64,000 nt of DNA. Source: Hominifimenecus microfluidus. GTDB taxonomy: Bacteria > Bacillota > Clostridia > Lachnospirales > Lachnospiraceae. Where the stretch lies: NCBI GenBank assembly GCA_020687485.1, contig JAJEQR010000006.1, positions 1 through 64,000 on the forward strand, in the 5' to 3' direction. The stretch's first letter is position 1. The number at the start of each line of letters is the position of its first letter. Both the position numbers and the translations under genes were made by a program. The notes beneath the pieces were generated by a model that was given only the letters and a program-made list of their open reading frames with translations, was not told the DNA's origin and did not search any database. This document shows, piece by piece, positions 47,649 through 56,659 of this stretch.

Positions 47649-48997
47649 GATGAAAACTTTTTGATGGCGGTTGCCACTGCTGGCGCAATCATTCTGGCAG
47701 TTACAGGTGATGGAGATTATACAGAGGCCATTGCAGTTATGCTGTTTTATCAGATAGGCGAGCTGTTCCAGAGCTGTGCGGTAGGAAAAAGCAGACGTGA
47801 TATCAGCCGTCTGATGGATATCCGTCCGGATTATGCGAATATGGAAGTTGATGGAAAACTGGAAAAGGTGGATCCGGATGAGGTAGAGGTTGGAAGCATC
47901 ATCGTGGTACAGCCGGGTGAGAAAATACCGATCGATGGTACGGTTGTAGAAGGAGTCTCCGCACTGAATACCAGTGCCTTACGGGAGAGAGCCTTCCTCG
48001 CGACGTGAGTGTGGAAGATGAGGTAATCAGCGGATGTATTAACTTAAATGGTGTTTTGAAGATTCGAACCTCCAAAGAATTTGGAGAGTCTACCGCTTCC
48101 AAAATCCTGGAATTGGTAGAGAATGCAAGTTCCCGGAAATCCCGCTCGGAAGCCTTCATTTCCCGATTTGCAAAGGTACACCGGCTGTCTGCTACAGTGC
48201 ACTAGCACTTGCTGTGCTGCCGCCGCTGGTACGGGGACTTTTCATGGGACTGGAGCCTGGCTGGGGTGACTGGCTGTATCGTGCGTTGACCTTCCTGATT
48301 ATCAGCTGTCCTTGTGCCTTGGTTATCAGTATCCCCTTGAGCTTTTTTGCAGGCATTGGTAAAAAGCGCCTCCTCTCATCCGATCAGCAAGAGTATGCGT
48401 CAAGAGTATGGCAAGGAGATAGACCATACGAGGGTTTCGGATATTCAGGAAATTAGCGAAAAAGGAATTCAGGCAAGCGTAGACGGAATTTCCGTGGCAA
48501 TAGAAAATGACAAGCTGATGAATAGTTTCGGCATTATACCGGGTGAGTGTCAGCAGCTGGGAACCATTCTGCATATTGCACTGGATGGGGACTATGCAGA
48601 TCATATTGTGATTTCGGATGTGCTGAAGCCAAACGCCGAAGCTGCTGTAAAGGCTTTGAAGTCCGTAGGCATTGGCAAAATGGTCATGCTTACAGGTGAT
48701 GCAAAAGCCGTTGGCAGTCAGACCGCTTCGAATTTGGGTATTGATGAAGTACATAGTGAGCTTCTCCCGGATCATAAGGTATCAAAGGTTGAAGAACTGC
48801 TGCAGGAGAAAAAGGGACACGGCAAGCTTGTCTTTGTAGGCGATGGAATCAATGATGCCCCGGTGCTTTCCAGAGCGGACATTGGAATCGCTATGGGATC
48901 CATGGACTCCGATGCAGCAATTGAGGCTGCGGATGTAGGTTTTATGGTACTGGCAGTCCTGAATGCGATTCGGGCATTGTTTGTCAAGCGGCTGTAA
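47643..48997 (+). pseudogene. decayed P1B-type metal-transporting ATPase
   Basis: The remnant encodes parts of a Zn/Cd/Co-type P1B ATPase: DENFLMAVATAGA, VMLFYQIGELFQ, the CPC motif (SCPCALVIS), an HP motif (SSHPIS) and GDGINDAPVLSRADIGIAMG. A one-base deletion near 47983 breaks TGES, which continues in the next frame as TGESLPRDV. A second frameshift lies near 48180. An in-frame-like deletion after FFAGIG (about 48357) removes the DKTG phosphorylation site. A further deletion at GCGGATGT (about 48937) removes the last membrane segments. The N-terminal half is missing. It cannot be functional. Confidence 0.93.
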
Positions 48998-49070
48998 TAT
49001 AATGAGGAAAATTTTGGATAAATATGAAAAAAACATTAAAAAAACATTAAAAATTATCCCCCCACTGGGC

Positions 49071-49099
49071 TTGTGATTAATTTTTTTACGGACTATAAT
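49071..49099 (+). promoter_or_regulatory. promoter of the nickel-type ABC operon
   Basis: TTGTGA (49071-49076), a 17-base spacer and a perfect TATAAT (49094-49099) lie 47 bases before the first gene. The AT-rich stretch upstream (TTAAAAATTATCC) could hold a metal-regulator site, but none is proven. Confidence 0.75.
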
Positions 49100-49145
49100 T
49101 TGTGTGTACTAAAATTTTTACAATCAATAAACAATGGAGGGCAAC

Positions 49146-50780
49146 ATGAAAAAACGATTAAGCATTCTGCTTGCTGTGTGTATGCTTGCTGGTGCACTGG
49201 CTGGCTGCGGGGCATCCAAAGAGGAGTCGGCGGCAGGAGAAGCGACAACGACAGAAGAAAATGCAGGAGAGGAAGAAACAGAAGCTCCTGTTTTTGTGAC
49301 GATTGCGAGTGGTGTTGATATTGGTGATATGAATCCGCATCTTGCGAATGCAGCAATCTTTGCGCAGAACTATGTGTATGAAGGACTGGTTGTATATGAA
49401 GATGGTGGAATTCAGCCGGGACTGGCAGAAACCTGGGATATCTCAGAAGATGGCCTGACCTATACTTTCCATCTGCGTGAGAATGCCATGTATTCCGATG
49501 GAACAGCATTGACAGCAGAAAATGTGGTAAAGAACTTCGATGCAATTTTTGCAGCGAATCTGTATGGATACATGGGTGCGGCTGCATACATGGATCATTA
49601 TACAGCAGTGGATGAGCATACCTTTGAGATTGTGCTGACAGAGCCTTATGCACCAGTGCTTCATGATTTGGCAGCAGTTCGTCCCTTCCGAATGCTGGGA
49701 GACGCAGGTTTTATGGAGGATGGCAGCACAGATCAGGGAATCAAAGAAATCGTAGGAACAGGTCCGTGGATGCTGACTGATTATGTGGAAAATGAGTATG
49801 CGACCTTTGAACAGAATCCGTATTACTGGGGCGAGGCTCCGAAGATTGATGGCTTTACGCTGAAAGTGTTTACAGATGGACAAACAGCAGTGAGCGCACT
49901 GGAGGCTGGCGAGATTGACATGATTTATGATATGTATGAGAGCCAGCTGATGAGCGTAGATACCTACAATTCTCTCGTAGATGCAGGATATAATTCCTTC
50001 ATTTCCGAGCCGGTGCTGACCCGTGCTCTGACATTGAATTCTCAGGTGGAACCGTTGAATGATTTCAATGTACGTAAGGCTCTGATTCTTGCACTGGATC
50101 GTGAATCCATTGTACAGAGTGTATTTGGTGGTCTGGAGGAAATGGCTCAGTCTTACTACTGGCCGGGAACCATGGACTGTAATGTTGGTCTGAAGGGCTA
50201 TTCCTACAACGTGGAAGAGGCAAACAAGCTTCTGGATGAAGATGGCTGGGTTCTGGAAGACGGAAAAGAATATCGTACCAAGGACGGCAAGGAGCTGGCT
50301 GTAACTTTCTACTATGATGCGTCCAACGTGGTTCAGACCTCTTTTGCACAGATTTGTCAGTCTGAAGTGAAAAAGATTGGTATGAATATGAAAATCATGG
50401 GCGAAGAGTATAGTGCAAATATTTCCAGAATCTACAGCGGTGAGTTTGAGATTGGTTATACCGTAAGCTGGGGCGATCCCTACGATCCCCATTCTACACT
50501 GGCAGCAATGGCAACCGTAGGCGGAAGTGCAGAGTATTTTGCACTTGCATCCATGGAGAACTTTGATGATTTTGCAGCCAAGGTAGCTGCGGCACCGAAG
50601 GCAGTAGATGCTGAAGAACGTCAAGCTCTTTACAAAGAAATAATGCAGGCGATTGAGGATGAATACAGTATTATTCCGATTTCCTACCAGACAAACAGAG
50701 CGATTACGCAGACCAATATTTCAGGTGTAACCTTTGGTTTATCCAATATCATGCCGCTGAATGAACTGACGGTAGAGTAA
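49146..50780 (+). CDS. nickel/peptide-type ABC transporter substrate-binding lipoprotein
   Basis: The 544-residue protein has a lipoprotein signal with lipobox LAGCG and belongs to solute-binding family 5. It is closer to NikA than to DppA by pattern: NPHLANAAIFAQNYVYEGL, AVRPFRMLG, IVGTGPWMLTDY, NPYYWGEAPKID. It would bind nickel or another metal, possibly as a chelate, and deliver it to the permeases encoded next. GGAGG lies before the ATG at 49146. A hairpin follows the gene, which fits the usual excess of binding protein over permease. Confidence 0.88.
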   Translation: MKKRLSILLAVCMLAGALAGCGASKEESAAGEATTTEENAGEEETEAPVFVTIASGVDIGDMNPHLANAAIFAQNYVYEGLVVYEDGGIQPGLAETWDISEDGLTYTFHLRENAMYSDGTALTAENVVKNFDAIFAANLYGYMGAAAYMDHYTAVDEHTFEIVLTEPYAPVLHDLAAVRPFRMLGDAGFMEDGSTDQGIKEIVGTGPWMLTDYVENEYATFEQNPYYWGEAPKIDGFTLKVFTDGQTAVSALEAGEIDMIYDMYESQLMSVDTYNSLVDAGYNSFISEPVLTRALTLNSQVEPLNDFNVRKALILALDRESIVQSVFGGLEEMAQSYYWPGTMDCNVGLKGYSYNVEEANKLLDEDGWVLEDGKEYRTKDGKELAVTFYYDASNVVQTSFAQICQSEVKKIGMNMKIMGEEYSANISRIYSGEFEIGYTVSWGDPYDPHSTLAAMATVGGSAEYFALASMENFDDFAAKVAAAPKAVDAEERQALYKEIMQAIEDEYSIIPISYQTNRAITQTNISGVTFGLSNIMPLNELTVE

Positions 50781-50800
50781 AAGTCTTGAACATATAGCAG

Positions 50801-50838
50801 GAAAAGCATTTGGCCGGGAAACTGGTCAGATGCTTTTC
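50801..50838 (+). terminator. hairpin between binding protein and permease genes
   Basis: AAAAGCATTTGGCC pairs with GGTCAGATGCTTTT with mismatches near the GGGAAACT loop, ending in TTTTCT. It probably attenuates transcription of the downstream genes. Confidence 0.7.
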
Positions 50839-50856
50839 TAATACTTAGGAGAAGTC

Positions 50857-51795
50857 ATGAGAAAATATATAATCAAACAGATTTTGATGATTATCCCCAC
50901 CTTACTGATTGTTTCGATTGTTGCATTTGGGATGATACGAATGCTTCCGGCAGATGCGGTGGAAACCTATATGCTGGCGAACCATCTGGAAATGACAGAT
51001 GAAAATATCGCAATGGTGGAAGAAAAGTTTGGTCTGCACGAACCGGTGGTGACACAGTATTTCAGCTGGGTGAGTGCTGTGCTGCACCTAGATTTTGGAG
51101 AATCTTACACGTCCAATCAGGAGGTGGCCGATATGCTGTGGAAGGCTTTCAAGGCAACTGCGCAGCTTGCTGGTGCCGCGATGCTCTGGATTGTGGTACT
51201 TACCCCTGTTTTGGGTATTTTTTCCGCAAAAAAACCGAATGGATGGATGGACGGCTTTACAAGGATGTTTTGTTTGATGGGAACAGCAATTCCGACCTTT
51301 GTATTAGGCTTTTTCATGATTCGACTATTTGGTGTGCAATTAAAAATTTTACCTGTTTCGGGAAAAGAAAGCTGGATGAATTATATTATGCCCTCCTTTG
51401 CCTTATCCTTGGCTCATATTTCCAGCTTTGTGCAGATGCTGCGAAATGAAATGCTGGAAAATAAAAAGGGTGCTTTTACACTCTATGCCAATGCCAGAGG
51501 TATCAAAGAGGGAGTTGTATTTCGTACACATATTTTAAAAAATTCCATGCTTCCGGTGGTAAATACAGTGGGAATTTCCATTGGAAGATTGATTGCCGGT
51601 ACGGTTGTAATTGAGAATGTATTTTCCTGGCCCGGCTTGGGACAGTTGATTACAAAAGCGATTCTGGCAAGAGATTATCCGGTGATACAGGCTTATATTT
51701 TACTGATTGCCATTGTTTTTATTTGTGCAAACCTGATTGCTGACTTATTGAGTGCCTGGGTAGATCCAAGAATCAGATTGGGGGAAAAGGGATGA
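50857..51795 (+). CDS. ABC transporter permease, NikB/DppB type
   Basis: The 312-residue membrane protein has the usual N-terminal segment of the family (ILMIIPTLLIVSIVAFGMIRMLP). About six membrane spans follow, and the cytoplasmic EAA loop is YANARGIKEGVVFRTHILKNS. It ends in DPRIRLGEKG. It forms the membrane channel with the NikC-like protein. The next gene overlaps it by four bases (ATGA). Confidence 0.93.
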   Translation: MRKYIIKQILMIIPTLLIVSIVAFGMIRMLPADAVETYMLANHLEMTDENIAMVEEKFGLHEPVVTQYFSWVSAVLHLDFGESYTSNQEVADMLWKAFKATAQLAGAAMLWIVVLTPVLGIFSAKKPNGWMDGFTRMFCLMGTAIPTFVLGFFMIRLFGVQLKILPVSGKESWMNYIMPSFALSLAHISSFVQMLRNEMLENKKGAFTLYANARGIKEGVVFRTHILKNSMLPVVNTVGISIGRLIAGTVVIENVFSWPGLGQLITKAILARDYPVIQAYILLIAIVFICANLIADLLSAWVDPRIRLGEKG

Positions 51796-52601
51796 AAAAG
51801 AAGATACCATTTCGAATTTATATTGTATCGGCATTTTTGCTGCTCGTTCTGATCGTTATGGCATTTGCCCCGCAGCTAATTACTCACGATCCGACTGCAG
51901 TGGATTTGCTGAATAAATACGATCCCAGCAGCTTGACCTATCCATTTGGTACCGATGATTACGGACGCTGTGTTTTCTGTAGATGCTTGCTTGCTATCCG
52001 TAATTCGGTGGGGATTGCAGTTTCCATTGAGACAGTCACAGTGCTCATAGGTACGATTCTTGGGATGCTGGCAGCATACATTGGCGGGGTGTTTGATCAG
52101 ATTGTAAATGTAGTAAGTGAGGCACTTTTGTCCTTTCCCAGTGTAATATTGATTATGATGATTGTGGCCTTCCTGGGAGCAAGCACAGAAAATATCATTC
52201 TGGCCATGCTGATGGTGAACTGGATCTGGTATACCCGTATTTCCAGAAGCCTTACACTTACCTTAAAAGAACGAAAATATGTACAGGCTGCAAAGCTTTG
52301 CGGAGCTTCCTCAGCAACTATATTGCTGAGGCATATTGCTCCGGGCTTAATGTCTCAGATGGTTGTGCAGTTTACTATGTCACTGGGAAGTGTGATTCTT
52401 GGACTGGCCGGCTTTTCTTTCCTGGGAATTGGTATCCAGCGTCCCACCCCTGAGCTAGGAATTATGATTAGTGACGGCTGTGGCCTGATTCGTACTAATT
52501 TTATGGTACTGTTCTGGCCAAGTCTCATTCTGTTTCTGATCGTACTTTCTTTTCAGATTTTGGGTGACTGGGTCAGTGAGCGCTTGCGAGGCAGAGCATA
52601 G
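51792..52601 (+). CDS. ABC transporter permease, NikC/DppC type
   Basis: The 269-residue membrane protein shows family motifs DPTAVDLLNKYDPSS, YPFGTDDYGRCVFCR and the EAA loop ERKYVQAAKLCGASSATILLRHI. Near the end it has FSFLGIGIQRPTPELGIMI. It pairs with the NikB-like permease. The gene overlaps its predecessor by four bases and precedes the first ATPase by eight bases. Confidence 0.93.
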   Translation: MKKKIPFRIYIVSAFLLLVLIVMAFAPQLITHDPTAVDLLNKYDPSSLTYPFGTDDYGRCVFCRCLLAIRNSVGIAVSIETVTVLIGTILGMLAAYIGGVFDQIVNVVSEALLSFPSVILIMMIVAFLGASTENIILAMLMVNWIWYTRISRSLTLTLKERKYVQAAKLCGASSATILLRHIAPGLMSQMVVQFTMSLGSVILGLAGFSFLGIGIQRPTPELGIMISDGCGLIRTNFMVLFWPSLILFLIVLSFQILGDWVSERLRGRA

Positions 52602-52609
52602 GAGGACAT

Positions 52610-53578
52610 ATGAAGGAACAATTAAGAACCGAGAAATGGTCGGTGTACTTAAAGCAACAGGATAAAAGACTTCGTGTCATTACAGAAACAGATCTTAAAA
52701 TCAAGACAGGAGAAATCATCGGTCTGATTGGAGAGAGTGGTTGCGGAAAGAGTGTCTTCTGGAAAAGTGTACTTGGATTACAGAACCCCGCTGTGTGGGA
52801 GCTGGAAGGGAATGCGTGGATTCGTGGAGAAATGGTCAATTTTCAGAATCCGGAGGAACTTCGCAGCATGAGGGGCCGGGAGGCGGCAGTTATTTTGCAG
52901 GATCCGATGAGTTCCTTTGATCAGGTTTTCACCATTGAACAGCATTTCTGGGAAACGGCAAAGGCACATACGAACTGGAGCAGAAAGGAAACAGCAGAAA
53001 AGGCGGTGGAGCTTTTGCGTCGTCTGTATATCCGGGAACCAGAGCAGGTACTGCAAATGTATCCCTTCCAGTGCAGCGGCGGTATGCTGCAGCGTATCAT
53101 GATTGCCATTGCCCTGATGATGGAGCCGGCAGTTTTAATTGCAGATGAGCCAACCACGTCGGTGGATGTAACCGTTCAAAGAGAAATCCTTTCCATGCTT
53201 AAGGAGTTAAATCAGAAGCAGCAGACAAGCATTTTGTACATTTCCCATGATTTGCGGGCCGTAGAAAGTATTTCGGATTATGTGTATGTCATGTATGCGG
53301 GATATGTGGTGGAAAGCTTTCCGGTTTCCCGATTAAAAGAAGAAAACGTCAGACATCCTTATACACAGAAGCTTCTGGAGGCACGTCCGTCCTTTACCAA
53401 GAAACGTCTGCCGGTTTTGCAGGGAAGACCACCGGAGCTTATGGAGCGGCAAAGTGGCTGTCCATTTGCAGCCAGATGCCCCATGGCAGATGAGGCATGT
53501 AAGACATTTGATATGAAAAAAACGGCAATTTCAGAGAATCATATGGTTCGATGTCGGAAACAGGAGGGGCTTTCATGA
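52610..53578 (+). CDS. ABC transporter ATPase, NikD/DppD type
   Basis: The 322-residue ATPase has Walker A GESGCGKS, signature CSGGMLQRI and Walker B VLIADEPTTSVD. It has the C-terminal oligopeptide/nickel extension with Cys residues (FAARCPMADEACKTF). GGAGG precedes the ATG. It overlaps the second ATPase gene by four bases. The two ATPases would form the heterodimer that powers the importer. Confidence 0.93.
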   Translation: MKEQLRTEKWSVYLKQQDKRLRVITETDLKIKTGEIIGLIGESGCGKSVFWKSVLGLQNPAVWELEGNAWIRGEMVNFQNPEELRSMRGREAAVILQDPMSSFDQVFTIEQHFWETAKAHTNWSRKETAEKAVELLRRLYIREPEQVLQMYPFQCSGGMLQRIMIAIALMMEPAVLIADEPTTSVDVTVQREILSMLKELNQKQQTSILYISHDLRAVESISDYVYVMYAGYVVESFPVSRLKEENVRHPYTQKLLEARPSFTKKRLPVLQGRPPELMERQSGCPFAARCPMADEACKTFDMKKTAISENHMVRCRKQEGLS

Positions 53579-54510
53579 GTTTTCTTGAGATAAAACAGGT
53601 CTCTAAAACATATAAAAGTGGTGGAAAATTTCACAGCAGAGAGATTCAGGCTGTAAAGGACGTTTCTTTTACCATGGAAAAGGGTGAATGCCTTGCGATT
53701 GTGGGGGAAAGCGGAAGCGGAAAAAGTACGCTTGGACGTATGGTTGTGGGCCTCGAGCCGACTACAGACGGAGAAATTCTTTTCCAGGGCTCTAAGGTCT
53801 GGAGTAAGCATATGAGCAAGGAACGCAGACAGGCACTGCAGATGGTATATCAAAACTCTTTTGAGGTAACCAACCCTAAGTTTACGGCAGCTCAGATTGT
53901 AGAAGAGCCGCTGCGTTATTTTCGGCTTGTGCCTCCTGAAAAAAGACGGGAGCGTGAGCAGAAACTTTTGGCTCGTATGGGGATACCGGAAAGCGAAATG
54001 GATAAAAAAGCAGCTTCCTTCAGCGGAGGACAACTGCAGCGTATCTGCATTGCAAGAGCATTGGCTGCAGCCCCGGAGCTGATTTTGCTGGATGAACCCT
54101 TGAGCAGCCTGGATGTTTCCGTGCAGGCTCAGATTTTGAATCTGCTTCAGGATATTAAGGAAGAATATCAGCTGACCTATCTTTTGATCAGTCATGATCT
54201 GGAGGTAGTGTATTATCTGTCAGATCGACTGATTGTGATGTATTTTGGAAAGGTTGTAGAACAGATTGATGATATCAGCCTGTTTGAAGAATTGTCGCAT
54301 CCCTATTCGCTGGATTTGATTGACGCAGCAACCTATCAGGAAACGGATACCCATCATGGAGAGGATGTGCTTCCGACGAAGGGCTGCATTTATGCCAGCC
54401 GCTGTAAGCGGGCTTGCGAACGTTGCCGGACAGAGGAACCGATGCTGCGGGAGATCAGACCTAAACATAAGATAGCATGTCATTTTGGAGTGGAAGATGA
54501 AAAAGAATAA
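53575..54510 (+). CDS. ABC transporter ATPase, NikE/DppF type
   Basis: The 311-residue ATPase has Walker A GESGSGKSTL, signature FSGGQLQRI and Walker B LILLDEPLSSLD. The C-terminal Cys cluster is YASRCKRACERCRTEEP. The ATG at 53575 has AGGAGGGG upstream; the frame's earlier ATG at 53551 lies inside the previous gene. The next gene starts inside its 3' end, so the operon continues. Confidence 0.93.
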   Translation: MSFLEIKQVSKTYKSGGKFHSREIQAVKDVSFTMEKGECLAIVGESGSGKSTLGRMVVGLEPTTDGEILFQGSKVWSKHMSKERRQALQMVYQNSFEVTNPKFTAAQIVEEPLRYFRLVPPEKRREREQKLLARMGIPESEMDKKAASFSGGQLQRICIARALAAAPELILLDEPLSSLDVSVQAQILNLLQDIKEEYQLTYLLISHDLEVVYYLSDRLIVMYFGKVVEQIDDISLFEELSHPYSLDLIDAATYQETDTHHGEDVLPTKGCIYASRCKRACERCRTEEPMLREIRPKHKIACHFGVEDEKE

Positions 54511-55843
54511 ATCAAACAGAGATTTGACGAAGGGCGTAATCTGGAAACAATTGCTGCTGTTTGCCCTGCCCCTTTTGGGTTCCAGTTTTATTCAGCAGTT
54601 ATACAATACGGTGGACCTTCTGTTTGCAGGAAATATGATAGGAAAACACGCGACGGCGGCCGTAGGTGCCAGTTCCCTTGTCATTACCTGTATCGTAGGC
54701 TTTTTTACCGGATTGTCAGTGGGAATCAGCGTGATTGTTTCCCAGACTGTTGGCTCCGAGAATCGTGAAAAGGTTGACCGGACCATACATACCGCTATGG
54801 GCTTAAGTCTCGTAGGTGGTGGAATTTTATCCGTTTTTGGTATTCTTGCTGCCAGAACCATTCTGACCTGGATGGATACACCGGCAGAGATTATGGATTC
54901 GGCAGTGGCATATGTACAGATTTATCTGTTAAGCATGATTCCCCTGATGATCTATAATATGAATGCGGGTATTATCCGCGCCATGGGAAATTCCAGAGTG
55001 CCTATGCAGATCCAGCTTGTAGGAGGAATCACCAATGTGATTATGGATTACGTCAGCATTCGTTACTTTGGTATGGGAGTAGAGGGTGTTGCCTGGGCAA
55101 CCATGCTTTCCCAGGGAGTAGCGGCGGTGCTGTCCACCCTGTATCTGATGAAACGGGACGCAGAGTATCAGCTTCAATGGAAAAGGGTACGTATTTCCGG
55201 AGATATTTTGCGTGAAGTAGTAAGAATCGGTATTCCGGCAGGACTGCAGAACCTGGTTATTACCCTCTCTAACGTATTTGTACAGCATGAAATCAATGGC
55301 TTTGGCGTGGATTCCATTGCAGCCTTTGCCTCCTATTTCAAGGTGGAGCTTTTGAACTATCTGCCCATCGTAGCTTTTGGTCAGGCGATTATGACTTTTA
55401 CCGGTCAGAACATAGGTGCAGGCAAGCTGGAACGGGTAAAAAAAGGTGTCAAGGTATGTATTGCTATGGGAATCACCTACACGGTATGCTCGGCTGGTCT
55501 TTTGCTTTTGTTTGGGGAGGCAGCCTTTGGTGTATTTAATAAGGATGCAGCAGTCATTGCCTGTGGTCTTCGGATTATCCGTGTGACTTTCCCGTTTTAC
55601 TGGTTATATGTGATTCTGGAGGTGCTGGCAGATGCCATTCGTGGTGTGGGACAATCCATGCCGCCTATGATGATTATACTGATGACCATCTGTGTACTGC
55701 GAACCATTTTCCTTATGATATTTACAAATATCTGGGGCAGTCTTGAGGCGGTAGCAGCCACCTATCCTTCTGCATGGCTGGCAGCAGCGATCTGCTTTGT
55801 GATTTACTGGAAGAGCGGAAGATGGATGAAAAAGGCGGAATAG
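54497..55843 (+). CDS. MATE family efflux protein
   Basis: The 448-residue protein has about twelve membrane segments and MATE-typical motifs: LGSSFIQQLYNTVDLLFAG, VGASSLVITCIVGFFTG and GIPAGLQNLVITLSNVF. MATE proteins export small molecules using a Na+ or H+ gradient. The gene overlaps the NikE-like gene by 14 bases, so it is part of the importer operon. The substrate is unknown. A metal-binding small molecule made by neighbouring enzymes, or a toxic compound, is possible. Confidence 0.92.
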   Translation: MKKNKSNRDLTKGVIWKQLLLFALPLLGSSFIQQLYNTVDLLFAGNMIGKHATAAVGASSLVITCIVGFFTGLSVGISVIVSQTVGSENREKVDRTIHTAMGLSLVGGGILSVFGILAARTILTWMDTPAEIMDSAVAYVQIYLLSMIPLMIYNMNAGIIRAMGNSRVPMQIQLVGGITNVIMDYVSIRYFGMGVEGVAWATMLSQGVAAVLSTLYLMKRDAEYQLQWKRVRISGDILREVVRIGIPAGLQNLVITLSNVFVQHEINGFGVDSIAAFASYFKVELLNYLPIVAFGQAIMTFTGQNIGAGKLERVKKGVKVCIAMGITYTVCSAGLLLLFGEAAFGVFNKDAAVIACGLRIIRVTFPFYWLYVILEVLADAIRGVGQSMPPMMIILMTICVLRTIFLMIFTNIWGSLEAVAATYPSAWLAAAICFVIYWKSGRWMKKAE

Positions 55844-55853
55844 GAGAGGCAGT

Positions 55854-56645
55854 ATGAAAAGTACAAGTGATAATACATGGATTGACCGCATGGATGCTCA
55901 TGGAGATGGGGATACCTGGTCGGTGGGATCGGGAAATTACGATCGGATTATTCAGGATGAGCTGAACAGTGACCGGCCTGGTAAATGGCAGAAAAAAATT
56001 CTTTCCCAGGTGGATTCCAGTCAACCATTGGAGATATTGGATATTGGCTGCGGCCCCGGTTTCTTTACCATTGTATTGGGACAGCTGGGACATAAAATGA
56101 CGGCCATCGATGGTGCAGACGGAATGCTGGAAAAAGCAGTGAAAAATATCAAAGCTTCCAGAGTAAAGGCAGATATCTTCAAGATGGACTGTCAGAAGCT
56201 GGATTTTCCGGACAATACCTTTGATTTGGTGGTGAGTCGGAATGTGACCCATGCTTTGCAGGATCATCCGGGAGCCTATGCAGAATGGAAACGTGTGCTA
56301 AAACCGGGCGGAGTGCTTTTGATTTTCGACGCAAACTGGCATTTGACAGGTCTGCCGGGACCCTTGCGTGAGCAATATAAAAAGGATTGGGCAGAGTGCA
56401 TACGCAGGTTTGGAAGCGACTTTAATGGGCATACGGACCCAGATGTGACCTTGGAGAGCTTCGAACCGGAATCCGCTCATTTGCTGGGTGATTTGCTGCG
56501 CCCGGATTGGGATCTGGGAATTCTGGCAGCACTTGGATATCGTGAAATTACGACGGAACGAAATATCATAAAAGAAATGTGGGATGAGAAAGAACAGTTG
56601 ATTTATGGCACGACTCCAATGTTTATGATACGCGCAGTAAAATAG
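55854..56645 (+). CDS. class I SAM-dependent methyltransferase
   Basis: The 263-residue protein has a Rossmann fold with motif I LEILDIGCGPGFFTIVLG, an acidic residue in TAIDGADGML, motif IV-like FDLVVSRNVTHAL and motif VI LKPGGVLLIFDA. The substrate is unknown. Its place between a metal importer, a MATE exporter and ABC exporters suggests that it modifies a small molecule used by this system. GGAGAGGCAGT precedes the ATG. The next gene starts 14 bases later. Confidence 0.9.
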   Translation: MKSTSDNTWIDRMDAHGDGDTWSVGSGNYDRIIQDELNSDRPGKWQKKILSQVDSSQPLEILDIGCGPGFFTIVLGQLGHKMTAIDGADGMLEKAVKNIKASRVKADIFKMDCQKLDFPDNTFDLVVSRNVTHALQDHPGAYAEWKRVLKPGGVLLIFDANWHLTGLPGPLREQYKKDWAECIRRFGSDFNGHTDPDVTLESFEPESAHLLGDLLRPDWDLGILAALGYREITTERNIIKEMWDEKEQLIYGTTPMFMIRAVK

Positions 56646-56659
56646 AAAAGGAGCACAAA

